Shown piece by piece: positions 9,086-19,513 of a stretch of DNA of 34,379 nucleotides. Each line of letters starts with the position of its first letter. Position 1 is the first letter of the stretch. The notes beneath the pieces were generated by a model that did no database searches, was not told the origin of the DNA, and saw nothing but the letters and a program-made list of their open reading frames with translations. The translations under genes were made by a program, and so were the position numbers. Source of the DNA: Dissophora ornata (Eukaryota; Mortierellomycota; Mortierellomycetes; Mortierellales; Mortierellaceae); NCBI GenBank assembly GCA_025201705.1, contig MU616883.1, positions 1 through 34,379 of the forward strand. Reading direction: 5' to 3'.

Positions 9086-12000
9086 TTAAGCAGCAATGTT
9101 CTTGATAACGAATGTGGGCTGTCCAGGAATAGACTGTTCTGCAGTGCGGACATAGTCTTCCTGATCAGCATCGCCCTCAGTTGCCTTCGCTACCTCATCC
9201 GACTTGATCACGTCCAAGGTTTGGTACCCCAAAATCTTCCTCAGGTACTCTGCCCGCTCCTTCAAGATCTTGGGTTCGTCAAACGACAAAGTCCTGCTGA
9301 ATACTGCGGCGCCATGCTGCTCGGCCTTCTTCTTCAAGTCATGCAAGAAAGGCATCACCTTCTTATCCTTCATCAGTCCCTTGACTGCCAACTCCTTCCT
9401 GATCTTCTCGTCATCGAACAACTTGCCATCCTTGTTGTCGGGCTGGTAAGCATCCTGCAACACCGCGATCGATTCCTCCTGCCACTCTGGGAACTTGGCC
9501 GCAATCAAGATCGTGATCTTCTTGGGCTTCGAGGGATCGAACACGTCAGTCTTGCCCTTCTTCTTCTTCTTGATCGCCTGTGTCTCTGTAGCACGGACCT
9601 GAGAAACCTGGCGACGTATGTACTCAATCTCCTGCAAGACTGCATCGTCGACAGGTCCAGCCTTGGGCCAGCGGGCATCAACAATCATGCCCTCCTTGCC
9701 CAATACCTTGCCCCAGACGTGCTCAGACCAATGCGTGACAATGGGCGAGATGACCAATGTCTGGACCTCGATGTAACGCATGACCAATTCCTTGTTCATG
9801 GGGATGTCCATCAACGCGCAAGCCTCTCTGTAAAAGTCGCGGGCAGCCGTCATCTCGTAGAATCCTGACTTGACTACCTCGCGGTAGAATGTGGCTTCGT
9901 AATCGATCTCGGTCTGGTTGACCAACTTGTTCATATGACTGTCGAACACGCGGTCATAGAAGTTATACTCGCCTGTCCTCAACTGATCCTTGGTTGCCAA
10001 AGTCTCCTGGATCCACTCCAGCAACGTGTACAACTTCAAGATCGCAGCGTTGGCGGTGCCATCTTCGAAGTTAGCATCCTCTCCAGAGTCTCCAGCATCG
10101 GCCAGGGCTAGGCGAGTGGCATCAGCACCATACTTCTCAACAGCCTCAGCGAGACCCAAAAAGTTACCGGTCGACTTGGCCATCTTTTCGCCGTTCATCA
10201 ACAAGTGTCCGTTGACACGGATGCTACGGGGCCAGTACTTCTTGGGGAAAAGAGCAACATGGTTATAAATAGCGAAAGTCAAGTGGTTGGGGATCAACTC
10301 CTTGCCAGAGGTGCGGATGTCAAAGGGGTAGAAGTATTCAAACTCGCGGCGGATTTTGTCCAACGAAGCCTTGGGGATATCGCTATCGGTGGGGAGGGCT
10401 CCATCAGCCAGGATGTACTCAAAGACCTGATCCGTCATCTGCTCAGCCTTGATACCCAAGGGGCCAGGGACAGAAGCATCGATTGATCCGCCTTGAACCA
10501 AAGAGGCAATAGTGTAGTAGGCCATGTAAATGGTAGAATCCGACAACGACTCAATCACGAAGTAGGGGTCCCAGGGCAATTGAGATCCCAAACCATAGGT
10601 ACGAGCACAAGCCCATTGGTGCAGCCATGCCAAGTTCTTCTCGAATGCGTTCTTGGTCTCTTCCGTGTATACGTTCATACCCTCCAAGCACTCCAAAGCC
10701 AACTTGCGCCACTCGGTCTCACCGTAGTCCAAGTACCACTGATCCATCAAAGCAACCACACACTCCTCTCCACTGCGGGACATGACCAAGTTCTCGGGCT
10801 CGTTGTAGGGGACAGCATCGTTGGCATCAATCAACATCTGGCGAATCAAGGGCTTGGCCTCCTGAACGGGTTTGCCTGCGTGCTCACCGATGACCATCAC
10901 TCCGTTGTAGAATCCATCCTTGTAGACAGCCTCCTTGGCCAAGGCCAATTGGGTCTTGTCCTTCTGAGAGTTGATCTTCATCTGAACGCAAATTGTCGGG
11001 GCGGCGAGGTTTCCGTAGGTGGGAGTGTTGATAATGGGAATGGCTTCGTATGAGGCAATCCACTCGGGGTTGATCTTGTAGTAATCGGGCTTCTTCTTCA
11101 AGTCCATAACCGTAGCGTGATCATCAGGAGAATCTGAGGGGACTGAGGTGACAACACCGGTACCTTTGGTGGCCAAGACACCATCCATAGGCAGGACGTA
11201 GACATGGGCGTATGAGCTCAAAGGAGCCTTGATCTGAGTTCCAATCAACTGGTTACCAACCAGATCAGCGACCTTGACAACCTTGCCGTTCGAGGGCGAC
11301 AAGTTCTGGAAGGCCATGTTGCGGGCAGCACGCTCGGTCATCAAGAACAACTCATCGGCGTTGCGCGTCTTGTAGACACCGTACTTGATATCTACACCGA
11401 CAAAACAGTTGGTCTGTCCGTACATGGTCTCAGGTCGGAGGGTAGCGGCGACCATGAATATCTTCTTGCCCTCAATTTCCTTGTTTCCAGCCAAAGCGGC
11501 CTTAGCCTCTGGTGCAAACTCCAAGACCTTCAACTTGATGCAGGTGTAATCCTGAGGACCAACGCCCTCTCCACTCGCACGATCATGATCCATGCAGGGC
11601 TGACCATCCTTGGGAGAGTAGATGGTGTAACGTTCTCCGAACTTGATCTTGTCCAAAGCTTTCAGCTTGTTGAACTGCCAGCGGATGAAAGCGTCATACA
11701 AAGGGTTGACGCTGGTGGTAATGAATGAGCGGCGGAAATCAATCTTGTAACCAATGCCCTTGCAATCCGCCTGTCATTTCCGATCCCATTTGAAAGCAAG
11801 CAAAAGCATTAATGTGGAGATGTTAGTACAATTATTTCTTCTTCATGCGAAGAGTCTCAAGCATTGGAAAACGAAGGGCACGCTTACGGTGGCAATTGGA
11901 GGGAAGTAGCTCAACCAGTGAAGAGAGTCAGCAAACTTGTGAATTTCCTCACGAGGGACACCGATCTGCTCCATGATCTGGAACTGGTACCTGAGACCAG

Positions 12001-12980
12001 TGCTCTTGGCAACGACCTTGCCTTTCTTGGCGACAATCTTGGTAGGATCGACTTTCTCATTCTCCTTCAAGTTCAACTTTTCAACCTCGGGGACAACCTC
12101 CTCAGGTTCTGATCGCGTAAAAGGCAGATATGAAGGCTAATAAGTCAAGAGCAATTGAGGCAAAAAATAATGATGCGTAGCCTCAACTTTTCGGAGGACA
12201 TACCTTCGGGGAGAATGAAATTCTTGCCAAACATCTCCATCTCGCGAGCCAACTTGTCAGCACAAGCCTAAGTTTAGGTGAAAAATATAAATGTTTGGAT
12301 GATTAACACATTGATCAGTCGAAACATTGCTGGAATGTTCCTTGACAGCTTAATAGCCGCAGTCATGAAAACACAGGCCCAAAACTACAAACTGCTTGGA
12401 AAACAGCTTACTCTGATGGGCATGCCGGTGCAGTGCCATCCCAAGGGGAACAAGGCCCTCTTTCCCTGCAGACGTTGGTATCCAGTTGCAAACTCAATCT
12501 TTGAGATCGTGAATCCGTGACCGAGATGAAGACGTCCGTTCAAGTAAGGGTAGGCAGTCGTGGACAAGAATTTGGGGTGATGTTCATGGATCGTGGTGAT
12601 ATCGGGGTATTCTTCGATCGTAGGTGCGTCCACCTCGAACGCCTTGTTATCCTCCCATAGCTTTTGGGAGTGCTTTTCGATTTCAACCAAGGCATCGCGC
12701 TTGGCCGTCTGGTTCCGTAAGGGTAGTCGCAATCAGCCGTTGTTGCAAATGAGAAAGGATAGGTTGAGGATTGTTCGGAACGTGATGGAACAGTAGGATC
12801 AAGGCAAAGGTAAATCGAGTTAGTGGCAAAATTCTTGATTCGCCGCCCCGAATTACTAAAAAAAGTAATCGATCAGCCGAATACAATTGCAGCAGCTTCG
12901 AGCATAAGCTACTCGTTTTTTAGTAGACTGTCCCAGCTACGGTGAAAGGAGTGTGGTAGAGGTACCTTTGGTTCAGACAT
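9086..12980 (-). CDS. CDC60: Cytosolic leucyl-tRNA synthetase (five exons)
   Basis: Attaches leucine to tRNA-Leu using ATP; class I synthetase of the cytosol. Exons on the minus strand are 12980-12966, 12708-12412, 12267-12204, 12108-11888 and 11770-9086, giving 1093 aa, the normal size of eukaryotic/archaeal-type LeuRS. The HIGH-type ATP site is HLGH at residues 66-69 inside [16 protein letters not shown], and the KMSKS-type loop is KMAKS at about 728-732. The CP1 editing domain lies between them, with [12 protein letters not shown] (about 309-320) and the [17 protein letters not shown] block (about 402-418), whose Asp anchors the amino group in editing. The C-terminus has the basic KKKKKGKT linker and the eukaryotic extension. 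The first exon is only 15 nt (MSEPK). No leader peptide for mitochondria is seen, so it is the cytosolic enzyme. In yeast this gene also senses leucine for TORC1. Confidence 0.96.
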
Positions 12981-13445
12981 GATGTCTAGCGAGTGGTGTT
13001 CTTTTGTTGAGTGGAAGCAACCAAAGAGGGGGTGTGGAGTATTCCAGAGATTCAGGGCAATTTTATCTTTTTTTTCGTAGTAGGGGGGTTTGGTGTGGCT
13101 TGACAAATCCGCCGTTAAATCCACGCCATGTTACTCATACGTTATTTCCACACTCTACGCCCCCACTGCACGCCGCACGTGGTAGTCTACTTTGCAAGCT
13201 GCGGATTCCAGCATTAAAATGTCGCACGCGATGACACAATTACATCGGAGGGTGGGAAAGTAACACGATTTCTTCCCATGGTTCCGCTCACAGATAAAGT
13301 GAATAATGCTCAGAGGTATGTAATTAACCCTCGCCAAAATCACCATTCGCCGCGATAACCTTTATTCAAATGTCAATATGCGTTTCGCTGCTCAAGTCAA
13401 ACAGGTCATCCATGTCATTTGCATACATTTGACTCTTTGGTTTGT
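12981..13445. other. Spacer between LeuRS promoter and peptidase 3' end
   Basis: About 465 bp upstream of LeuRS and downstream of the peptidase gene, which lie in the same direction. A TTTATT at 13361-13366 is the likely peptidase poly(A) signal on the minus strand. No other gene is supported; the short open frames have no motif. Confidence 0.5.
13361..13366 (-). terminator. Poly(A) signal of the oligopeptidase gene
   Basis: AATAAA on the minus strand, 79 nt after the peptidase stop codon. Confidence 0.4.
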
Positions 13446-16400
13446 TTAGAAAAAGTTGGCGATCCACTCTGTCAACTTGCTGTGAGCTCTTGGACCTTGC
13501 GACGGCGGTGCAGGTTTACCATTTTGCTTATTTCCTTTCTCCGAGAACTCTAGTAGTGTCGTGGAGCGCCTCCGGCCACTGCTGGATGAACCCTCCTCAG
13601 ACTGTCTGAGTTCATCAAACCGCGACCGCATCTTCTGGGGCGATGACTGTGTTTGTTGCTGCAACTGTCTTGAAGTTGGAGGCGACGACGACAACAGTCC
13701 GCTTCTGTTAACATTGCGGTTATTACCCAGCACACTGTCATCTCTTGAGCCGACAGCTGCAGCATTAGCAGCACCTCTACCATCTGGAACCGCAATACTG
13801 GCACTTCCAATGGAAAGGAAGGGTTGCCGGTGATCTGATTCAATTCCTGGCCCACCTCCCTCCTGCCCACTATCGAGCTCGTCCAACAGCTCGTTTGCAA
13901 AGACGCCCTTCTTGCGACGGATCGTTGACGGTGTCAGGGGCTCTAGCCGTGTACTTTCATACTCCTTATCGATCCTGAACACAGGAGCTTGTAGCGTTGA
14001 TATCAAAAATGCATACTCGAATGCCAAATCCTCCAAATACGCATATTGGCCAGACGAACCTCCATGACCGACTTCCTCGATCCTTAGCAACAGCATTCGA
14101 TCATCATTATCGCGATTACTGTTACTGTTGTTGCTGCTGCAACTGCTGCTATCATTCTCTTCGTTTGACCTCGCGAGTGTACTGCTCTTTGGTGGCCAAC
14201 ATGAACGAAGTTTTGCTACCCATTTGAGGGGTTCGAAGAATGCGACACGGGGGTCGTTCATGCCTCCAAGAACGAGCATGTTGGGATACTTTTGTGGTCG
14301 AACATTGGTGTAAGGACAGTACTGTTTCATGATCCTGTAGATCTCGGGGTCTTCTGGGTTACCCCACTCCTCCCATTCAAAAGCCGTCCAAGGGATGGAA
14401 GAGTCCAACATCGTGTTGACTGCGTCGACAAATGGAACCTCTGTGAGCGCGGTCTTGAAAAGATCTGGGCGCATATTAACGACCGCACCGATCATCAGTC
14501 CTCCAGCAGAGCGTCCGTAGATTGCCAGCTTTTCTGGGGACGTGTATCCCTCCTATTAATATTTCCCGCCCAAAAGTCAAAGTGTTGTCAGTTACCCGTT
14601 AAAATACGTCAACGTGATTATTGTCACTCAGATATCAGTTGATATATTTTTTTTTTACCTTGATCAGGTACTCAGCACAGCTAATAAAATCCAAAAAGGT
14701 GTTGGGCTTCTTCGCCAATTTGCCTTCTTCATACCATCCCATGCCCATATCACTTCCACCCCTTACATGCGCAATCGCATAAACAAATCCACGGTCCAGC
14801 AAACTCAATCGCTGCGTAGAAAATACCGGGTCCGTACAAGAACCGTAAGCACCATATGAGTACAACAGACATGGGTTCGCATCCAAGCCTTTACCGCCAT
14901 GACCAATCAGATCCTTCCGGAATACAATCGACATTGGTACAGCCGTACCATCAATGCCCGTCGAATAAATTCGTCGTTGCTCATAGTTGTTGGCATCGTA
15001 GACTGGTGTACCTGCGATCTTTTCTGTATGCACGACGAGCGACTCTTGCGTGTCCATGTTGTAATCGATCACTTGTCTAGGCTGCACAAGACTCGAGTAC
15101 GTAAACCGCAACACGTTCGTGTCAAACAGCGTCATCTTGCTCAAGTTCGAAACCTCTTCGTTAATCGACTCTGGCAGTAGCGAGTACACCGTCTCTGGGA
15201 ACGAAACATAGTGGTACTTGTCAAATGGGCCGGGCTCCAGTCCGATAGAGCAAGGTGGAGCCTCAGGTCGGCTCTCGGGGCTGGGATCTCCCGCGGGCGT
15301 CAACTCGATCACACGGACGTTTTGATGACAATTAGACCGCTCAAAAACTACCAAGTGCCTCCTGCGCACCTGGAAATCCTCAATTAAAACAAAATCGCGG
15401 TGAGGGATCACAGTCTCGCGCAACATGACCAAATCCAATGGTTGGGAGTGTCGTTTCGGCGCAGGTGTGCGGAATAGCCAGTTGTTTTTCGAGTTCTCGT
15501 TAGTGAGAACGAAAAAATGCTCTCCATCGTGAGACTCTGTAGAATAGGTGACCCCGTCCTTGCGGGGCATGATCACTCGAGGTGGCTGAACATCATCTTC
15601 CGCATCTGCATGCAAGAAAAGGGTCTCACTGGTGACCTGGGCTGCCGAGTTGATCATGATAAACTTTCCGTCTCCAGACTTGGTCATAGTCAGACAGAAC
15701 ATCTCATCTTCTTCCTCATACAGCAGCTGGTCCTGTTCCACCGGGGTTCCTAGCACATGTCGATATAGTCTGTATGCCCTCTCTGTTTCGGGGACCAGTG
15801 TGAGATAGTAGACGAACCTGCCACAAGATGAAAACTCGAGATTTTCGTAGATGTTGGATAACTGATCTTTCAAGAGTTCCCCTGTTTCTACATCTTTGAA
15901 AAAGGTCGTGAACTGCTCATTTCCCAAACCGTCTACTCCATAGGCGAGGATACGGCAATCTGAAGAGTGTCGTAAGAAACCAACTCTGAAATAAGTCGAA
16001 TCCTTAAACTCGGGACTCTGCGCAATCTCGTTCTCGTCCAGATACACCTGCTCCTCCTCAAATCCCTGAGAGTTCGTCATAGAGCGGCAGTGGAGACGGT
16101 ATTCGAGACCGACCTGAGATTTGGAGTAGTAGCTCCATCCGTCCGGGAGCGTGACTCTGGCCGATTCTTCGTCGGCATCCAGGCGAGACACAAACTCATT
16201 ATAAAGCAGCTTCTGCAGGGGTTCAGTATGACTGAGAGCAGCAATCGCGTATTGGTTCTCATCTTCGATATATTTGAGCACTATAGAAGAGAGAGAGGCG
16301 AGATGTGAGAGAAAGAAAACGCGCAAACACGTCGGTTGTAGCCTGTTCTTCTTTCGCAAAAGTTTTTTTTTTTACCCTCTGGGTTCTCGCGGTCCTTGAG

Positions 16401-16679
16401 CCAGCTGTAATTGTCAACCACTTCGTCGCCATGGACATTCGTCTTGACCTCTGGCATTGCCTCACAGGTGGGTGGAGAAGGTAGTTCAATGTTCCTGCCA
16501 TGAAGTTTATCGCGTGTCCTATGAAGACGTAAACATGATACACACATAAGCATCAAGGAAATTCGTTCTTCCCAAGCTCCATTTGAGCTGCTCTCCTTGC
16601 GTTCCGTCATTTGCAAGGGGAAGGAAGAAAGGGTCGACATTGCCCGTCCTCTCCTTTTAATCACACACCGCTGGAGCAT
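13446..16679 (-). CDS. Oligopeptidase B-like serine peptidase (S9A) with C-terminal tail
   Basis: A prolyl-oligopeptidase-family enzyme; oligopeptidase B cuts short peptides after basic residues. Exons on the minus strand are 16679 (or 16640)-16376, 16280-14659 and 14552-13446, giving 1010 or 997 aa. Numbered from the 16640 ATG: the HGDEVVDNYSWLKD entry motif, a beta-propeller region, the AHVRGGSDMG block, nucleophile Ser644 in GRSAGG, Asp729 in MNDPRV and His792 in VGHGGSSG. Ser-to-Asp spacing (85) equals that recalled for E. coli OpdB/PtrB, but Asp-to-His is 63 instead of 35 owing to an inserted Ser/Asn-rich loop. About 175 Ser/Gln/Arg-rich residues follow the catalytic domain, ending HSKLTEWIANFF; ordinary family members end near residue 690-710. 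The N-terminus is uncertain because an unknown gene ends only 26 nt before the first ATG. Confidence 0.9.
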
Positions 16680-16705
16680 AGACAATTTTTTTTTAGACTG
16701 CCAAT

Positions 16706-17379
16706 TTACTCTGCTTCTTCCAGGATCAGCCGCAGTTTCTCCCAGACAGCCAAGTACACTTCTGGGTAGTGTACAATCAACTGTCGAATGCTCTCTGTCA
16801 TCTCTGGGAGCAGTGATAACATGTTATCTGCTGACTGCGAGATAAATAAATCCATCTCGTCCAGCGGCGGTAGCTTGTTGTGGAAATTTCTGCTGGCTGG
16901 CAATGCATAGGTGCTTTCCCTTGGAGACCACAACGGCGAAGCTGGTTTCGATGAGGAAACAGTAAAATGGTTCAGCATCAAGACGTAAACATCTTGTCCC
17001 AAACATCTCCCACGTGAACCCTCATCTCAAATTCGACTACTTCTTTTCAAGTGCTTGTTGTCTTATTACCTTTGGAGCCAAGACTGTCTCCTAAAGCCTG
17101 GCTCACCAGACTTCGTGGCCCAATAGGCGAGTGCATCAAAGCTGACGCACGGGCTACAGGTCGCATCGACGATGGCGACCCCACATTGTTACTACCGCCT
17201 AGGCCAGACGTAACTATTAAAGGGTGCGCCGTCGTTTTTTGATGGCCATCGATCTGTCCAGAACTAGATCCCGTTCTGACCCTGGGCGTGGACAGAGATC
17301 CTTTGTTCAGCAACGACGACGACAAGGGTGAAGCTGGCATGGTATGCTGTGGCGAGTGCGTGTCATTCCGCTTGGCCAT
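16706..17379 (-). CDS. Unknown protein, disordered N-half and helical C-half (two exons)
   Basis: I do not recognise this protein. Exons on the minus strand are 17379-17070 and 16941-16706, joined in phase 1 by a GTAATA...CCAG intron, giving 181 aa. The first ~120 residues are Ser/Pro/Gly-rich and probably disordered. The last ~60 form likely amphipathic helices, including EMDLFISQSADNMLSLLPEM and HYPEVYLAVWEKLRLILEEAE. The frame stays open upstream to an ATG at 17745, so the protein could be up to 303 aa. Its stop codon is 26 nt from the next gene's first ATG on the same strand, and a GTAAAT donor overlaps the stop, so it may be the N-terminal part of the peptidase gene. No poly(A) signal is visible in the gap. 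Confidence 0.5.
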
Positions 17380-18000
17380 CTTTTTGAATGCGTGTGAGCG
17401 AGAGCTGAAGGATCGCTTGTTCTGCGGTTGAAAAGGCTGTAGCTGTTGAACAACTGAAAGAGAGGTGGGGCCTCTTTGTGGAAACGTTCTCTTCCGGTGC
17501 TGTTGCAGTTGAAGGCGAATAATAAGGAGCTGAGGTTGGTTAGGAAGTGGTCCTGCAGAGTCTCTTGCTCTAGTTGTTGTTGCCGGGGTTGGCCCCTCGC
17601 GGAAACAGAGTTGTACGGTTCGTGTAACTAGTGGATCAGTCGCGGCAGGTTGGTGACAGGGTGGGGTGCGAGACTGAAATAGAGCTTTACAGAGCTGAAA
17701 TGGAGAGCGCGGCGACGGGTGCTTATAGAGCAGCGCCAATCTCATGCAGAGGCCAGCAAGTAGAATAACACCCAAAGGACGACGAAGAGGAGGTCGGGGT
17801 CAGTCTGAATATTTGTGATGTGAGAGCGGACCGCAAAATCGTGGGCGAAATCGAGAGAGAGAAAAAGAATAGAATGTGACTGTCGAGGCACTTTGGAATC
17901 GATGTCTGAGAGCCTTTGGCTAAAAAATAAAAAAACAAACAAAATAACGCGTTATTTCACCATCTTTCCTTTCCTCTCAGTACTCCATACTCCTCGCGCT
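17380..18000. other. Divergent upstream region
   Basis: Lies between the unknown minus-strand gene and the plus-strand transposase-derived gene. A minus-strand frame continues through 17745 and may be an N-terminal extension of the unknown gene (Gln/Arg/Pro-rich). A CT-rich leader just before 18001 fits a fungal transcription start region for the plus-strand gene. No clear TATA box. Confidence 0.4.
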
Positions 18001-19236
18001 ATGAAGGCCCCAAGCAACCCGCGCTCCAGCAAAACACCGCTCAACATCCCGGGGAGAAAGGAGCCGTATACTGTTAAAAATGCCTCTCAGCTGGGACTGT
18101 TCTTTCAGCCTCCCAAGCACGGTCGAGGGACTTCAAAGCCAGGTCCCGAGGCACCTCCCAAACACCGTCGAGGGACTTTGAAACAAGGTTCCGAGGAATC
18201 GAAAAGCCAAGGGGTGCTTTCAAAGTTTGCTGTAGACGACATCTACAGCTGTGGCGATGCCACTTTCAAGCTCAAGCCCGATGAGGACGAGAGGACAGCA
18301 CTAGTCGATGGCGTCGAAAAGATTCTTCGGCGAAACAAAGTGTCGGCGCTGATATGCTGCAATGCCACTAGCTCCGACAAGAGAAAGCTTTTCGTCCTTG
18401 GTATGTGAGATTCCAAAAGTCATGAGCCACGAGGCGTCGTTTCTTTTGCTGCTAACCGTATGCTAATTACATTTGCGTTCTGGAAATATGTTATGTATAC
18501 AGCAAAGATTAAGCCCAAGTCATTGACTGAAGAGACTTTGAGCCGCATTGACGTTCACTACGGAGGAAATGGAATTTTGACCAAAGAGCTCTTCGACAAG
18601 TGGCTGGGTGAATTTGATCAGGCGATGCAGAAGGACGGACGGAAGATTGCTTTAATTGTGGATAGCTCCCAAGCATACAGTCGCGGCGACCAACCGGCCC
18701 TTACCAACATCACCGTTGTTCGAGTCCAGCCCGGCCCCCAAGCAAACACAAAGACCCTGCCTATGCCCGTTGGAATTACTCGTTCCTTTCTGCTGCACTA
18801 TGCAGAGGTCATGCTCAAAGTGTGGGTCCAACCACCTGGTCGAGCCCAAGCAACCAATGCCGACGTTCCTAATGGTCGACTTTGGGGATGTCTTGCGGAT
18901 GGGTGGAACAACGTGCCGTCTGACTGTATCCACAACTGCTTTGCACGCATTCCAGTCATGCCAGTGAAACTCAGGAAGCATTTGCGTGGTCTTGGAATCC
19001 AGCTGCTGAGCGAAATCGACAATTTCCGGAACGACCTCAAAAAGAACTATGGAGATAATCACAGTGTCCAACACTTCATCTTGGCCTGTGGACATGCAAC
19101 ACTTATCAGTTCTGAGATTTCAGAAATGATCCGAGAGTCCCTCCATAGCATCTTTGCGAGCACTATGATCGATCATCCATCTTTCGAGAGGCGCACAGAA
19201 AATGATTTCATCGACGAAGATTTGGTCGTCGGTTGA
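18001..19236 (+). CDS. Pogo/Tigger-type DDE transposase-derived protein (two exons)
   Basis: Resembles the DDE_1 catalytic domain of pogo/Tigger (Tc1/mariner superfamily) transposases, but looks inactive and without the usual N-terminal helix-turn-helix DNA-binding domains. Exons are 18001-18400 and 18503-19236, joined in phase 1, giving 377 aa. Features in order: a basic disordered N-terminus with a 15-residue direct repeat (37-66), IYSCGDATF with Asp86 at the first catalytic position, ALICCNAT, a WLGEFDQAM helix, IALIVDSSQAY with Asp187 at the second position, TNITVVRVQPGPQANT, then PMPVGITRSF where pogo proteins have PMDQGI, so the third catalytic Asp is Pro222. NVPSDCIHNCFA matches the conserved AW..V....I.NCF block. 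The ORF and intron are intact. Start 18001 follows a CT-rich leader; an upstream in-frame ATG at 17902 is less likely. It could be a domesticated gene or a decaying copy. Confidence 0.75.
18109..18198. repeat. 45-bp direct duplication in the transposase-derived gene
   Basis: Units 18109-18153 and 18154-18198 encode two copies of a 15-residue Pro/Lys/Arg/Gly-rich motif (PPKH.RGT.K.G.E.). They have diverged at several positions, so this is not a recent duplication. Confidence 0.85.
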
Positions 19237-19332
19237 ACGACGACGGGAGTGCTCCAGCGGCGGTTGCAGTCGAAACGAAGCCTGCCGAACGGGCGGCCCG
19301 GCAATAGAATGACACTTTGTCGTATTTTCCAA

Positions 19333-19338
19333 AATAAA
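19333..19338 (+). terminator. Poly(A) signal of the transposase-derived gene
   Basis: AATAAA 97 nt after the stop codon of the plus-strand gene, in the 277-bp convergent spacer before CIA1. Confidence 0.45.
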
Positions 19339-19442
19339 ATGAAAACGACAGGCAATGCCTGGACTTGTATCAAATAGGTTTTAAGACCACCATGATAGCG
19401 GTATCTCAATTGCAGAGTCTAGTCGTCGTTTGTCATTCCAAG

Positions 19443-19448
19443 TTTATT
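19443..19448 (-). terminator. Poly(A) signal of CIA1
   Basis: AATAAA on the minus strand, 66 nt after the CIA1 stop codon and about 105 bp from the opposing signal of the plus-strand gene. Confidence 0.45.
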
Positions 19449-19513
19449 CTAAAAAAAAAACTTGCCCCTCGTTTTCTAGCATACGCCAACGAGAAAGCAT
19501 AGCTTTTCCTTTC

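Noticed and set aside
8933..9868. 311-codon plus-strand frame
   Set aside because: It is an antisense shadow of the LeuRS C-terminal exon, Leu-rich with no domain.
17893..18000. Longer N-terminus for the transposase-derived gene starting at 17902
   Set aside because: The extra stretch translates an A-rich then CT-rich leader and has no resemblance to a DNA-binding domain; the ATG at 18001 fits better.
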